The notes: generated from the letters alone by a model not told the origin. A stretch of DNA of 64,000 bases from Methylotenera sp. (GCA_017880905.1 JADGRO010000033.1:1-64000); one strand, 5' to 3'; numbered from the stretch's first letter, positions 1 through 9,117 are shown. Made by a program: numbers and translations.

Positions 1-341
1 GCGTAGCTGTGGGTTACACGCTTTATAAAGGTTTATTGCGCATCCCTTTGCGCTGGTTTTTTTCCGCCACCAGCATACTGGTACTATTACTAGCTTCTGG
101 AATGGCCTCACAAGTTGCTCGTTATTTAATTCAAGCAGATTTAATTTCCGCTCTGGCAACTCCATTATGGAATACCTCCGCGATATTGCCAGAAAAATCC
201 ATCCCAGGCTTGTTATTGCATAGCCTAATCGGCTATGACGCAAGTCCAGCAGGTATGCAATTGGTGTTTTACGTCGCCACATTCGCAACGATAGGCGCGG
301 GCATGAAACTTTTAAACCAAACTAAACCATCAGAAAAATAA
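1..341 (+). CDS. FTR1-family iron permease, C-terminal part (5' end outside window)
   Basis: The reading frame is open through the window start, so this is the 3' end of a longer gene; the GTG at 9 is internal. The roughly 112 visible residues hold two hydrophobic segments and match the C-terminal part of FTR1/EfeU high-affinity iron permeases, including the conserved patterns PLWNTS and LIGYDASPAGMQ. Members import iron across the inner membrane using REXXE motifs, which would lie upstream of the window. The outer-membrane gene at 356 starts 14 bases after the stop, so the two are probably co-transcribed. Family assignment is fairly sure; metal specificity cannot be judged from this fragment. 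Confidence 0.75.
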   Translation, partial: VAVGYTLYKGLLRIPLRWFFSATSILVLLLASGMASQVARYLIQADLISALATPLWNTSAILPEKSIPGLLLHSLIGYDASPAGMQLVFYVATFATIGAGMKLLNQTKPSEK

Positions 342-355
342 CTTGGGACCCCGTA

Positions 356-1084
356 ATGAAAATTAGAAATATCTGTACTTTGACACTTTTAGCTAACCTG
401 CTTTCTAACACTGCGCTGGCTGGCGTAGCCGACTATGTGTACGTACCCGCCGTAGAATATGGCGAAAAAGAAATTGACTTTAAAACTGGCACTGCCAAGC
501 TGCAAAATGGTGACCGTGCACAAGTGTCAAGTATTGGTCTTGGCTATGGCGTGACTGAATACTGGTTTAGCGAGGTTTATTTCAAACATGAGCGTGAAGG
601 TAGCGATACGTTATCAATAGGCGAATGGGAAAATAAATTCCAATTCACCGAAACCGGGAAATATCCTGCTGATCTCGCTTTGACAGTTGAAATTGAAGCC
701 CCCCTTAACAGAAACGAAGCCTATGAGCTAAAACTGGTACCACAACTACAAACCGAATTCGACAAAGTGCAATTAAATGGTAATCTTACTTTTGAGCGCA
801 CCTTTGGTCCAGACCAACATGCAACAGAACTGGGTTATCAATGGCAAGCAAAATACCGCTGGAAACCGACCTTTGAATTTGGCTTGCAAGGTTTTGGCGA
901 AGTAGGTAAATGGAACGACTGGGAGGCTGCAGATGAACAAAACCATCGCATGGGGCCTGCAGTTTTTGGTAAGATCGGCTTGGGCGTTAAACAAGCCATC
1001 AAATATAACGCTGCATTACTATTTGGCACCAGCGAAGCCGCCGCTAATAAGACCTTCAGACTGCAGGTTGAATACGAGTTTTAG
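356..1084 (+). CDS. Putative outer-membrane beta-barrel protein with signal peptide
   Basis: The 242-residue product starts with a signal peptide (about residues 1-22, cleavage likely after ALA). The rest is alternating polar/aromatic strands typical of a small barrel, and it ends in aromatic Phe as expected for BamA-dependent outer-membrane proteins. I do not recognise a named family. It follows the iron permease gene by 14 bases in the same direction, so a role alongside metal uptake is possible, but that is inference from position only. Alternatives are a porin-like channel or an adhesion or structural barrel. Confidence 0.6.
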   Translation: MKIRNICTLTLLANLLSNTALAGVADYVYVPAVEYGEKEIDFKTGTAKLQNGDRAQVSSIGLGYGVTEYWFSEVYFKHEREGSDTLSIGEWENKFQFTETGKYPADLALTVEIEAPLNRNEAYELKLVPQLQTEFDKVQLNGNLTFERTFGPDQHATELGYQWQAKYRWKPTFEFGLQGFGEVGKWNDWEAADEQNHRMGPAVFGKIGLGVKQAIKYNAALLFGTSEAAANKTFRLQVEYEF

Positions 1085-1097
1085 TAGGCTCGCATCA

Positions 1098-1135
1098 AAT
1101 GAGCATACCACTTAGTTATTGAGGCGATGCTCATT
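1098..1135. terminator. Inverted repeat between convergent genes
   Basis: AATGAGCAT (1098-1106) is the exact reverse complement of ATGCTCATT (1127-1135), with a 20-base loop. It sits between the plus-strand barrel gene and the end of ccmH and overlaps the ccmH stop codon. It may act as a bidirectional terminator, although there is no strong T-tract. Confidence 0.4.
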
Positions 1136-1541
1136 CGTCCTCTGGCTGAATATCTTCACCAATAGCGTGTTTTTTAAGAACGCGAAACAACACAAAACCA
1201 CCGACGATTAACAATAAAAATGGCCCAAACCACAGCAATGCTGTGCTGTTATTGACTGGCGGGCGATAGCGCACAAAATTTCCGTAGCGTGCAACGAGGT
1301 AATCGACTACTTCTTTATCGCTTTTTCCCTCACGCATTAACTGACGAATTTCTTGACGTAAATCTTCAGCCAACGGTGCTGTCGAATCTGCAAGCGTAGT
1401 GTTTTGGCAAACCAGACAACGTAACTCTTGCGACAATGCTTTTAATCGCGCCTCCAATACAGGGTCATCAGCCAATGGCTTGGCTTCCCCCGCGAATACT
1501 GAATTGACAATCAATAAAAATATAACCAACAATTTTTTCAT
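1131..1541 (-). CDS. ccmH: Cytochrome c maturation protein CcmH
   Basis: The 136-residue protein has an N-terminal signal peptide, the haem-ligation redox motif LRCLVCQN (about residues 41-48) and a single C-terminal membrane helix (about 102-121). CcmH reduces the apocytochrome CXXCH cysteines together with CcmG before CcmF attaches haem in the periplasm. It is the last gene of the minus-strand ccmA-H operon; the ccmG stop overlaps its start by 4 bases. The length matches the short CcmH form. No ccmI follows, because the next gene to the left is convergent, so any CcmI chaperone must be encoded elsewhere. Confidence 0.95.
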   Translation of the reverse strand: MKKLLVIFLLIVNSVFAGEAKPLADDPVLEARLKALSQELRCLVCQNTTLADSTAPLAEDLRQEIRQLMREGKSDKEVVDYLVARYGNFVRYRPPVNNSTALLWFGPFLLLIVGGFVLFRVLKKHAIGEDIQPEDE

Positions 1542-2071
1542 CGTTGTAACTCTTTTAGCAGAGGCACAATTTTTGTGAGCAAAATTTCCTCAGTAATCGG
1601 ACCAATTTGTTTATAGCGGATCACGCCTGCTTTATCGATTACATAGGTTTCTGGCACACCATAAACACCATAATTGATACCAATTTTGCCGTTCGCATCG
1701 GTGGCAATCGTTTTGTACGGATTGCCGTTTGTGTCTAACACGGCCTGCGCTTCTTGGTCGGTATCTTTGTAATCCAGCCCATAAGTGGCTATTTGATTAG
1801 TCTTTGCCATCGCCATCAAAATTGGGTGCTCATCTCGACAAGCGCCACACCACGATGCCCAAACGTTGAGCAGCCATACTTGGTCTTTCATATCAGCGCT
1901 ATTAAAGGTTTTGCTCGCATCACTTAAAACGGGCGCTTGAAACGTAGGTGCGGGCTTGCCCACCAACGGTGAGGGCACTTCGTGTGGATCCAAAAACAAG
2001 CCTTTGAATAAAAAACCAACCGCAATAAGAAATAAAGCAAGCGGTATTAAAAATTTAGCCGTTCTGCTCAT
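1538..2071 (-). CDS. ccmG: Thiol:disulfide interchange protein CcmG/DsbE
   Basis: This 177-residue membrane-anchored thioredoxin-fold protein has an N-terminal TM helix (about 7-26) and the active site WCGAC inside WASWCGACRDEHP. It also has the conserved GVYGVPETYVID stretch with the cis-Pro loop. It keeps apocytochrome c cysteines reduced on the periplasmic side. It overlaps ccmF and ccmH by 4 bases each, implying tight translational coupling. Confidence 0.95.
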   Translation of the reverse strand: MSRTAKFLIPLALFLIAVGFLFKGLFLDPHEVPSPLVGKPAPTFQAPVLSDASKTFNSADMKDQVWLLNVWASWCGACRDEHPILMAMAKTNQIATYGLDYKDTDQEAQAVLDTNGNPYKTIATDANGKIGINYGVYGVPETYVIDKAGVIRYKQIGPITEEILLTKIVPLLKELQR

Positions 2072-4056
2072 ACCTCATAAGCCTCTTGCAAATCTTGCGC
2101 TGCTAATGCTGCTTTTTTATTCACAATACGATAACGACGGTCTAACAGCGCCAAAACGCCACCCAAAGCCATTAAAATAGCGCCTGCCCATATCCATTGC
2201 ACAAATGGTTTGATATAGATTCTTACACTCCAAGCACCATTTTCAAGCGGCTCGCCCAGTGAAACATACATATCTTTTACCACGCCCGGCTGAATTGCTG
2301 CCTCTGTCATCACCGAGCCTTGCACTGGGTAAAAGCGTTTTTCAGGCTGAAGCACTGCGACTACTTTACCTTTGCTTGTGACAGTAAATGTGCCTTGCGT
2401 AGATACATAATTTGGTCCCGCTATTTCCTGCGTGCCTTCAAACTTGAATGCTAGACCCCCTGCTTTAGCGACATCGTTCTTCTCCATGCGTAAATCTTGT
2501 TCTGATTCATAACCTTTCACCAAAGTTACGCCTAAAATAAATACGCCAATACCAAGGTGAGCAAGCAACATGCCATAAAAAGCCAGCGGAATGCCTTTTA
2601 GATTTTCGATTAAATTGGGAGTTGCAACCCGCCTTGTTTTAATTCTATTTCTTAATAAAATCAATGTGGTACTAGCGACCCAAATACCCATAAATACGCC
2701 CACAGCCGTCATCAATGTTAGCTTGCCCATGACAATTGGCACCAATAATGAAGAGACAAAGCTTATCACTGCTGCCACGCGCAAACGCGAGCCAATTTCT
2801 GGCAAACTGGCTTTTTTCCATTTTGCTAGCGGCCCTAGGCCCATCAAAAATAAGCCTGGTGCCATAATGGCCACAAACACCGTATCAAAATATGGCGGGC
2901 CAACTGAAATTTTGCCTGCTCCAAGCGCATCCATCAGCAATGGGTACATGGTGCCTAACAAAACAGAGCCTGTGGCGGCTACAAGCACCACGTTATTTGT
3001 AAGTAGCATAGATTCGCGCGAAACCACATCGAATCTTTCGCCCAAACCTACTTTTGGCGCGCGTAAAGCAAACAGCAGCAACGCGCCCCCAATCACCACT
3101 ACCAAATACATGAGAATAAATATGCCGCGACGTGGATCAGTGGCGAACGCATGTACAGAAGTGAGTACGCCAGAGCGCACCAAGAACGTACCCAACAGAC
3201 TTAATGAGAACGCACAAATGGAAAGCAAAACTGTCCACACTTTGAAAGCATCACGCTTTTCGGTAACCGCTAACGAGTGAATTAGTGCTGTACCTACTAG
3301 CCATGGCATGAAAGAAGCGTTTTCAACCGCATCCCAAAACCACCAACCACCCCAGCCCAGCTCGTAATACGCCCATTTACTACCGAAGGCAATACCAAGC
3401 GTTAAGAACACCCATGCAACCGTTGTCCAAGGCCGCGTCCAGCGTGCCCAAGTAATATCTAAGCGCCCATCCAGCAGTGCTGCAATGGCAAATGCAAACG
3501 CCACCGAGAAACCTACATAACCCATGTATAACACCGGCGGGTGAAATACCATGCCAGGGTCTTGCAGCAGTGGATTCAAATCACGTCCATCCAGTACTGC
3601 AGGAATCAAGCGCTCGAAAGGATTTGACGTAAAGATGATAAACGCCAGAAAACCCATGCTCACCATGCCCATGACGGCAATCAACCGGATTCTAAAAGTC
3701 TCGGGCAAGCTTTTGGCAAACAAAGTCACTGCCATCGTCCAAACAGACAATATTGACACCCAAAGTATCATTGAACCTTCATGGCCGCCCCAAAGCGCCG
3801 CTAGGCGATAGGCTAATGGCAAGTGCGAGTTGGAGTTGGAAGCGACATACAGCACAGAGAAATCATTGGCGAAAAAAGAATAATCTAAGCAGATAAAAGT
3901 GATGGCAATAAATACAAACTGGGTGCGCGCCGCTGGCACGGCTAAATTAGAAAGCATGGCATTATTTTTCCACACTCCAATTAGGGGCAATGTGCCCTGC
4001 AGAATAGCAAAACAAAATGCAAGAATGAGTGAAAGCTGACCTATTTCTGGTATCAC
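2068..4056 (-). CDS. ccmF: Haem lyase subunit CcmF
   Basis: This 662-residue polytopic membrane protein carries the CcmF signature [19 protein letters not shown] (the WWD haem-handling domain) and the conserved [12 protein letters not shown] segment. It has many TM helices and a large periplasmic loop near the C terminus. CcmF with CcmH forms the holocytochrome c synthase that couples haem from holo-CcmE to apocytochrome. Length is normal for the family. It overlaps ccmE and ccmG by 4 bases. Confidence 0.97.
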   Translation of the reverse strand: MIPEIGQLSLILAFCFAILQGTLPLIGVWKNNAMLSNLAVPAARTQFVFIAITFICLDYSFFANDFSVLYVASNSNSHLPLAYRLAALWGGHEGSMILWVSILSVWTMAVTLFAKSLPETFRIRLIAVMGMVSMGFLAFIIFTSNPFERLIPAVLDGRDLNPLLQDPGMVFHPPVLYMGYVGFSVAFAFAIAALLDGRLDITWARWTRPWTTVAWVFLTLGIAFGSKWAYYELGWGGWWFWDAVENASFMPWLVGTALIHSLAVTEKRDAFKVWTVLLSICAFSLSLLGTFLVRSGVLTSVHAFATDPRRGIFILMYLVVVIGGALLLFALRAPKVGLGERFDVVSRESMLLTNNVVLVAATGSVLLGTMYPLLMDALGAGKISVGPPYFDTVFVAIMAPGLFLMGLGPLAKWKKASLPEIGSRLRVAAVISFVSSLLVPIVMGKLTLMTAVGVFMGIWVASTTLILLRNRIKTRRVATPNLIENLKGIPLAFYGMLLAHLGIGVFILGVTLVKGYESEQDLRMEKNDVAKAGGLAFKFEGTQEIAGPNYVSTQGTFTVTSKGKVVAVLQPEKRFYPVQGSVMTEAAIQPGVVKDMYVSLGEPLENGAWSVRIYIKPFVQWIWAGAILMALGGVLALLDRRYRIVNKKAALAAQDLQEAYEV

Positions 4057-4517
4057 TTTACACCTTCTTTGGCACTACTATCCTTGGTTTTGGCGGCTTT
4101 GGCCGCGGCAAGCGCTGCTGCGGCTTCTGGTGGCATATAGTTTTCATCATGTTTTGCCAGTACTTGATCGGCCTCAAATAAGCCATTCGTATTGAGCTTA
4201 CCCTCTGCAACCACACCTTTACCTTCTTTAAATAAATCCGGCAGTATGCCTTTGTACTCCACCAGCATGGTTTTTGCTGTATCTGTCACCTTAAATTGTA
4301 CATGCAGACCATCGGGCAAGCGCTTTAAACTGCCATTTTCAACCAAGCCGCCAATTCTGAAATTGCCGGATTTTGGCGCTTCGCCTTTTTCAACTTGTGT
4401 AGGCGTAAAGAAAAATACTAGATTGCTGCGGAAAGACTTGGTGATGAGTACAGCTGCAATAACTAATAGCAATAGCCCTGCTACGATTAAACCCAAACGT
4501 TTATGACGTGCTTTCAT
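4053..4517 (-). CDS. ccmE: Periplasmic haem chaperone CcmE
   Basis: The 154-residue protein has an N-terminal signal anchor (about 9-27), an OB-fold core with [14 protein letters not shown], and the C-terminal motif [13 protein letters not shown]. That motif holds the His that binds haem covalently and the nearby Tyr. The tail is Ala/Lys-rich. CcmE receives haem from CcmABCD and passes it to CcmF/H. Its ATG overlaps the stop codon of ccmD (ATGA arrangement). Confidence 0.96.
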   Translation of the reverse strand: MKARHKRLGLIVAGLLLLVIAAVLITKSFRSNLVFFFTPTQVEKGEAPKSGNFRIGGLVENGSLKRLPDGLHVQFKVTDTAKTMLVEYKGILPDLFKEGKGVVAEGKLNTNGLFEADQVLAKHDENYMPPEAAAALAAAKAAKTKDSSAKEGVK

Positions 4518-4675
4518 ATTGCCTCTTGTTTTACTATTTGAGTGACTCTTTGACGACGCTTGTTAAGTAGCCACAGCTCAAGCGCCATCGCCGCGAAAGT
4601 CACACCAAACGAGCCCCAAACGTAGAAGCCGTAACCACCCATTGCTAAAAATTCGTCCACATTATGCCATTGCAT
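4514..4675 (-). CDS. ccmD: Small haem exporter protein CcmD
   Basis: This short gene lies between ccmC and ccmE. The 53-residue product begins [20 protein letters not shown], contains one TM helix (about 14-36) and ends with a basic cytoplasmic tail containing NKRRQR. Both the GGYGFYVW pattern and the position are diagnostic of CcmD, which helps release holo-CcmE from CcmC. The TGA overlaps the ATG of ccmE. Confidence 0.92.
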   Translation of the reverse strand: MQWHNVDEFLAMGGYGFYVWGSFGVTFAAMALELWLLNKRRQRVTQIVKQEAI

Positions 4676-4690
4676 ATTTTATCCCTTACA

Positions 4691-5458
4691 TTAATCTTGC
4701 CTAAACATCGTGGTCTTGCTGTCGCGCTCCACAATCTCGCAACGCACGCGCACCAAAATTACCGCAATGCTATACAGCCAGAAACCGATCGCCATAATCA
4801 GCATGCCCTTTAACATCACAGCGGCCATAGCCGGCGCATTCATTAAGCTTACCGATGCACCTTGATGCAGCGTGTTCCACCATTTGACTGAGAAATAAAT
4901 AATCGGCACATTAATCGCGCCGACCAGTGCCAACACCGCACTGGCTTTATCGGCGCGGTTTTTATCATCAATGGCCGCTTGCAGCGAAAAATAGCCGATA
5001 TACAAAAATAGCAAAATCAATTCTGATGTCAGCCGCGCATCCCACACCCACCACGCGCCCCACATCGGCTTGCCCCACAGCGAGCCCGTAACCAATGCCA
5101 CCAAGGTAAACATAGCGCCAGTTGGTGCAATGGCGGTAGCCATCATGTACGATAGACGCGCATTAAGTACCAAGCCCAAGCCTGCATACATGGCCATGAG
5201 CAAATATAAAAACATCGAGAACCAAGCCGCTGGCACATGCACAAAAATAATACGGTAGCCTTCACCCTGTTGAAAATCCGTCGGTGCAACAAATAAACCG
5301 AGATACAAGCCATACACAATCAGTAAAACTGCGCATGTAGCGCACCAAGGAATGAGTTTGCCCGCAAGCGGGTAAAAGGTCTTTGGCGATGCGTACCTAA
5401 GCCAATTAATCTGGAGCCAATTGATGCCAGTTTTTGTTTCCATGTTTTTCATTGTCAT
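4691..5458 (-). CDS. ccmC: Haem exporter membrane protein CcmC
   Basis: The 255-residue protein has six TM helices and the WWD-type tryptophan-rich motif WGKPMWGAWWVWDARLTSE. It also has the FVHVPAAW segment, which contains a conserved periplasmic His. CcmC loads haem onto CcmE. Two in-frame ATG codons (5458 and 5452) could serve as start; the longer form is given. It lies between ccmB and ccmD. Confidence 0.95.
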   Translation of the reverse strand: MTMKNMETKTGINWLQINWLRYASPKTFYPLAGKLIPWCATCAVLLIVYGLYLGLFVAPTDFQQGEGYRIIFVHVPAAWFSMFLYLLMAMYAGLGLVLNARLSYMMATAIAPTGAMFTLVALVTGSLWGKPMWGAWWVWDARLTSELILLFLYIGYFSLQAAIDDKNRADKASAVLALVGAINVPIIYFSVKWWNTLHQGASVSLMNAPAMAAVMLKGMLIMAIGFWLYSIAVILVRVRCEIVERDSKTTMFRQD

Positions 5459-5480
5459 TTGCTAAAAATCATACTAACCA

Positions 5481-6167
5481 CTACTCTAACGCAATCTTTA
5501 GTGCCGCCGCTGACCCAAGCGGTGCAAATACCAGCGCCATAGCCAATACTGTGCCAAGTAGAGAAAGTGCTCCATTGGGATTCATTCCGATTGAAACCGC
5601 GTTCACAGCACCTGCGCCAAACACCAACACAGGAATATATAACGGCAAAACCAGTATCGCGATAAGCACACCCGTGCCATGTACGCCCAATGTAAGCGCC
5701 GCGCCAATACTGCCTATCAAGCTCAATGTCAGCGTACCCATTAAAAGTGATATGGCAAGTAGCTGTAACTCAGCGCTGCTTAAATTAAATTGCAAACCAA
5801 TCAATGGCGCCACGAACACTAATGGCAAACCTGAAAGCACCCAATGCGCAAGAATCTTCATCAACACTACCAGCACGGTAGGCTGATTCGAAAGCATCAT
5901 CTGCTCCAAAGTACCATCGGCATGATCGCTCGAATACATTCTCGAAAGCGACAACATGCATGAGAGCAAGGCCGTCACCCACAGCACGCTCGGTGCCATA
6001 GCGCTTAATAATTTCGGATCCGCGCTAGAACCGAGAGGAAACAAGCTCGCCGCAATAATAAAAAAGAAGAATACCGCCATCACGTCCGATTGGCGACGCA
6101 GCGCGACTTTTATGTCGCGCGCTAAAATGCGATAAAGTACAGAAAATGTGCTGAGTTCTTTAGGCAT
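5481..6167 (-). CDS. ccmB: Haem ABC exporter permease CcmB
   Basis: The 228-residue protein has six hydrophobic helices and an N-terminal cytoplasmic stretch with LARDIKVALRRQSDVM, typical of CcmB. The motif SSDHADGTLEQMMLS matches the conserved coupling region. With CcmA it forms the ABC transporter that drives release of haem-loaded CcmE. It overlaps the end of ccmA by 8 bases. Confidence 0.95.
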   Translation of the reverse strand: MPKELSTFSVLYRILARDIKVALRRQSDVMAVFFFFIIAASLFPLGSSADPKLLSAMAPSVLWVTALLSCMLSLSRMYSSDHADGTLEQMMLSNQPTVLVVLMKILAHWVLSGLPLVFVAPLIGLQFNLSSAELQLLAISLLMGTLTLSLIGSIGAALTLGVHGTGVLIAILVLPLYIPVLVFGAGAVNAVSIGMNPNGALSLLGTVLAMALVFAPLGSAAALKIALE

Positions 6168-6801
6168 CTAGGCGCAATTGCTCAAACTTCGGCACCTTTA
6201 TACTAACTTCCTGATGCGTTGTCATCACTACCATGCCACCAGCGCTAGCAAATGCTTCAATTTTTTGTTTTAACAAGCTTGTAGCATCGGCGTCCAAAGC
6301 AGTAAATGGTTCATCCAACACCCATAACGGCAAATCTTGCAACCACAACCGTGCTAATGCTACTCGCCGCTTCTGGCCTTGAGACAACATACGTGTGGGT
6401 AAATTCAAACCCTTTGCCAAATCCAACAATTTAAGCACTTCCGTAGCTTCAGTAAAATTAAATTTTTCGCCAGATAATGCCAATGAAAACTGCAAGTTTT
6501 CTAATGCTGTAAGATCCTCTTTTATGCCTGGTAGATGGCCGATGTACAGGACATACTTGGAATATTCTTCTGCCAATTCGCTAATATTTTCATTACACCA
6601 GCTAATAGCACCTGCGTATGGTTTGGAAAGCCCACAAAGTGTGCGTAGTAGCGTTGTTTTCCCCGAGCCATTGGCTCCTTCGAGATACAGCACGCTACCG
6701 TTGGATAGCTCAAAATTTAGCTTCTCAAATAATAGCCTTTCGCCACGAACACCACATAAATTTTTTGCGGTGAGCACATAATTACTTGCTAAAAATCCCA
6801 T
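6160..6801 (-). CDS. ccmA: Haem ABC exporter ATP-binding protein CcmA
   Basis: The 213-residue ABC ATPase has Walker A GANGSGKTT (about 43-51), signature LSQGQKRRVALARL (about 139-152) and Walker B LPLWVLDEP (about 156-164). It is the first gene of the ccm operon. ATP hydrolysis by CcmAB frees holo-CcmE from CcmCD. The ORF begins MGFLASNYVLTAKNLCGVRG, and an internal start a few residues later is possible. Upstream is the 483-base gap with a displaced tRNA fragment, so the operon promoter probably lies there. Confidence 0.95.
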   Translation of the reverse strand: MGFLASNYVLTAKNLCGVRGERLLFEKLNFELSNGSVLYLEGANGSGKTTLLRTLCGLSKPYAGAISWCNENISELAEEYSKYVLYIGHLPGIKEDLTALENLQFSLALSGEKFNFTEATEVLKLLDLAKGLNLPTRMLSQGQKRRVALARLWLQDLPLWVLDEPFTALDADATSLLKQKIEAFASAGGMVVMTTHQEVSIKVPKFEQLRLDA

Positions 6802-6892
6802 CTATATCCAACAATCAAAATTTCATAATACTCATGTTTTCGCAATTGCCGCATTATGCCACACAACTAGTAATTGGCACCGAGAAACGCGA

Positions 6893-6988
6893 TATGGATA
6901 TTCTTGGCTTCTCCATGCTTTGGAACTTTTTCTTTGTTAAATAACAAAAAGCCAGCCTATCAAAATTGGCTAGCTTCCCTAATTTTGG
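6893..6988. repeat. About 96-base repeat, copy 1 (partner at 20662-20757)
   Basis: The stretch runs from ATGGATATTC through CTTTGGAACTTTTTC and AACAAAAAGCCAGCCTATC to CTAATTTTGG. It recurs with scattered mismatches at 20662-20757. Both copies lie directly 3' (minus-strand sense) of a displaced tRNA-Ile fragment and contain the same terminator-like hairpin, so they represent the same tRNA 3' flank duplicated. Confidence 0.75.
6944..6976 (-). terminator. Terminator-like hairpin after displaced tRNA fragment (copy A)
   Basis: On the minus strand the stem arms are AAGCTAGCC and GGCTGGCTT (one wobble or mismatch), followed by TTTTTGTT. It lies just 3' of the tRNA fragment at 6986-7030, where a tRNA terminator would be. 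Nearly the same hairpin follows the copy at 20755. Confidence 0.65.
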
Positions 6989-7030
6989 TAGCCCTCCTGT
7001 GAATCGAACACAGCATCAGCGGATTATGAG
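6986..7030 (-). repeat. Displaced tRNA-Ile 3' half (putative att site A)
   Basis: Read on the minus strand it starts CTCATAATCCGCTG, continues with the T-arm CTGTG TTCGATT CACAG and ends GGGCTACCA. It matches the intact tRNA at 21115-21193 from the anticodon loop to the CCA end, with a few changes. It lacks the D arm and 5' acceptor strand, so it cannot be a tRNA. Such 3'-half copies are the usual product of site-specific integration into a tRNA gene. Confidence 0.8.
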
Positions 7031-7284
7031 TTGTAATAACTTATTGATTTTTAATGTTATTTACTCGCCCCCTCTCGCTGATACTCGCTGATACTCGTCA
7101 GAATTGTCACATTTCTGCAAAAAGTGTCTATACGGGAAATGAAACATCACTCTTTTTTGTTATCCTTTTCCGGCTCAAATCGTTTGACTAATCTTTTTGA
7201 AGCTGAGGTACATACTTGTTGAAAGTAAATCCTTTTGAAATTTTCCTATTGGCAAGAAATTCAGATAAGAAAGACATTCTGGCG

Positions 7285-7821
7285 CTACTTCATATTTGAT
7301 TTTAGCTTGATCTTCTCACCTGCAACCATGAAGTTCCCATTCCCCAAATGATGAATGGTCTGTGGGTTTTTCATAGCTGGATCAATCCACGCTTTGACGA
7401 CTTCAACGATAAAAAAGCAATACTTAGACACCATACTTGTGTCGACTACACGACACTCAAGATTTGCAAAGCATTCTTTAATGAGAGGAGCGCTAACTAA
7501 CGCAGGAGGGGCCGGCGTTAAGCTAAATCTCTTGAACTTATCCACCTTCTCCCCAGAAGTATTGCCACAACCAACGACTTTTTCAGCTATCCCCACACTT
7601 GGAATATTAATGACACATTCTTTAGATACCTCCAACAAGCCGAAGGTATAGTTGCGATTACTGATGACACAACCTATGAGTGGCGGCTCAAATTCAATCA
7701 TAGTATGCCATGACATAGTCATGATGTTTGGACGGTCAATGCCTGTAGTAGTTACCAAGACTACTGGTCCAGGTTCTAGCAAACCATAGACCTTAGACAG
7801 AGGGTAGGACTTCTTGGTCAT
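7285..7821 (-). CDS. Flavin reductase-like / FMN-binding split-barrel protein
   Basis: The product of about 178 residues has the flavin reductase-like fold seen in the DIM6/NtaB family: PGPVVLVTT near the N terminus, then MTMSWHTMIEFEPPLIGCVIS and CVINIPS. Relatives bind FMN and reduce flavins for a partner monooxygenase, or act as nitroreductase-like proteins; the partner here is unknown. The ATG at 7821 is preferred. An upstream GTG at 7833 is possible, but neither start has a clear ribosome binding site. It is isolated in the tRNA-bounded accessory region. Confidence 0.7.
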   Translation of the reverse strand: MTKKSYPLSKVYGLLEPGPVVLVTTTGIDRPNIMTMSWHTMIEFEPPLIGCVISNRNYTFGLLEVSKECVINIPSVGIAEKVVGCGNTSGEKVDKFKRFSLTPAPPALVSAPLIKECFANLECRVVDTSMVSKYCFFIVEVVKAWIDPAMKNPQTIHHLGNGNFMVAGEKIKLKSNMK

Positions 7822-7889
7822 ATTGTTCAACACGGCTATGAATACTGCGAACAGGAATGAATAACCTTGATTTCCATCACAAACCCTCT

Positions 7890-8432
7890 TTATTGACTAT
7901 TTGGTGCATCTGGTGGTCTATATCCAGGCGGGGGGGGTGGGGGGGAGTAATACCTTGTTTTAGGAGGTGGCAGATTGTGTGACGGCTGTTGCTCAATACG
8001 ACCTGAAACAGGAACGCGATGTCCTTTGGCATACATGCATTGGATATAAGCATTGTCGTAGTGACGTTGAGCACCGTATGAAGATGCATTGGCTTCGTCA
8101 ATACCAATCAAACTGCCTACAAATAACCCTGTTGCAGCACCAACTCCTGCACCATTATCACCGCCCGCCGCAGCGCCTATCGCGGCACCAACTATAGTAC
8201 CTATGATAGCAGTTCCAGCAAAACTATCATTAGCCGCTTGGCTGACTGTCTTTCCCCCTATCTGTTCATGGGCAAATTGTCTGCATGAAGTATCATCATA
8301 TCGAAATTGGTCGAAGTCCTTGCCCGTGCCTGGTAATGCCATTGCACTAGGGCCATTTGGAACCGATACACAGGCAGAAAGTAACAGTGTTAATAACACC
8401 AAACCGACTTTAAGATTTATTTTCATAGCCAT
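7890..8432 (-). CDS. Glycine-zipper lipoprotein
   Basis: The 180-residue product has a lipoprotein signal (LLLSACVS, lipid-modified Cys about residue 21). A Gly/Ala-rich zipper GTIVGAAIGAAAGG follows at about 79-92 and may form a membrane hairpin. The C-terminal tail is proline-rich with a run of six Pro. Glycine-zipper envelope proteins of this type are common and usually of unknown function. The start at 8432 is supported by AGGAAAG upstream. The next gene upstream (8442) ends 10 bases before it, so the two are probably co-transcribed. Confidence 0.65.
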   Translation of the reverse strand: MAMKINLKVGLVLLTLLLSACVSVPNGPSAMALPGTGKDFDQFRYDDTSCRQFAHEQIGGKTVSQAANDSFAGTAIIGTIVGAAIGAAAGGDNGAGVGAATGLFVGSLIGIDEANASSYGAQRHYDNAYIQCMYAKGHRVPVSGRIEQQPSHNLPPPKTRYYSPPPPPPGYRPPDAPNSQ

Positions 8433-8441
8433 TCTTCTTTC

Positions 8442-8849
8442 CTAGGAAGGTGGAGGAGGTGTTGGTGAAACCTTCTGCCATCCACTCGGACATTCTTTGA
8501 TATAAGGGTAATAACCTTCTGGCTTGTCGCAGTGATACCAGTAATAGTCCTCTTTTGCTGCAGGCGCTTGCTGAGGAGCTGACTGCGGCTCATTCCCCTG
8601 CTCAATATAGACTGGAGGCTGCGACGGAACAGCCATTACAGGTGGGTAATAAGGATAAGGGTAATAGTAGTAAGGAGACGGATAATATTGATATGGATAA
8701 GGTATACCAAAATATAACCCAACGCCTACGTGCCCATGCCCACCACCCCCATGTCTTCCACCCCCATGTCCACCTGCTGCAAGGGCAACCCCGCTAAAAG
8801 AGACTCCAGCAAGCAACATAAGACCGCATAAAAATTTCATATTACTCAT
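8442..8849 (-). CDS. Exported Gly/His- and Tyr/Pro-rich small protein
   Basis: The 135-residue protein has a signal peptide ending near ALAAGG, then a GGHGGGRHGGGG stretch and a low-complexity Tyr/Pro segment. The C-terminal module YYWYHCDKPEGYYPYIKECP holds two cysteines and is followed by SGWQKV. This Cys-pair module recurs in small envelope proteins of unknown function. The start at 8849 has AAGGAGCC at good spacing; a longer frame upstream (to 8882) lacks such support. The His-rich segment could bind metal, which is speculation. Confidence 0.55.
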   Translation of the reverse strand: MSNMKFLCGLMLLAGVSFSGVALAAGGHGGGRHGGGGHGHVGVGLYFGIPYPYQYYPSPYYYYPYPYYPPVMAVPSQPPVYIEQGNEPQSAPQQAPAAKEDYYWYHCDKPEGYYPYIKECPSGWQKVSPTPPPPS

Positions 8850-9084
8850 AATTGGCTCCTTACGTATTATCCATTTGTTCAATATGACAGGATTGAGTGC
8901 GTCTGGAAATAAGGGTGAACTCTTATAATTAAAGATTTATTGTAATGACCGAATAAAGAGCATCACTCAATGAGCGCATCGGGTTGAGGTTGTAATTACT
9001 TGTTTATTTTTAACGTTATTTTCTACAAATCAATAGCCAACGCTCACCGAAACCCGTAGGAATTGTCGCAGTTAGTCACACAAA

Positions 9085-9117
9085 AGAAAAACGACTTAGA
9101 AAGAATCCTAAGTTGTT
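9085..9117 (-). terminator. Terminator after displaced tRNA fragment (copy B)
   Basis: On the minus strand the arms AACAACTTAG and CTAAGTCGTT form a 10-bp stem with one G-U pair, followed by TTTTCTTTTG. It lies about 10 bases 3' of tRNA fragment B. Its sequence differs from the hairpin after copies A and C, so it belongs to a different 3' flank. Confidence 0.7.

Larger units (their letters stand above)
6802..7284. other. Intergenic region with displaced tRNA fragment, no gene seen
   Basis: No supported coding region. It holds a terminator-like hairpin (6944-6976), a 45-base tRNA-Ile 3'-half copy (6986-7030) and an AT-rich flank (7031-7068). A short tandem of TCGCTGATAC (about 7075-7094) follows. 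A flank resembling 7031-7110 recurs, diverged, at about 8993-9071. The region is the outer edge of the accessory block next to the ccm operon. Confidence 0.6.

Noticed and set aside
7071-7098. Short tandem TCGCTGATAC considered as a CRISPR or iteron array
   Set aside because: Only two full units without spacers; too short for either.
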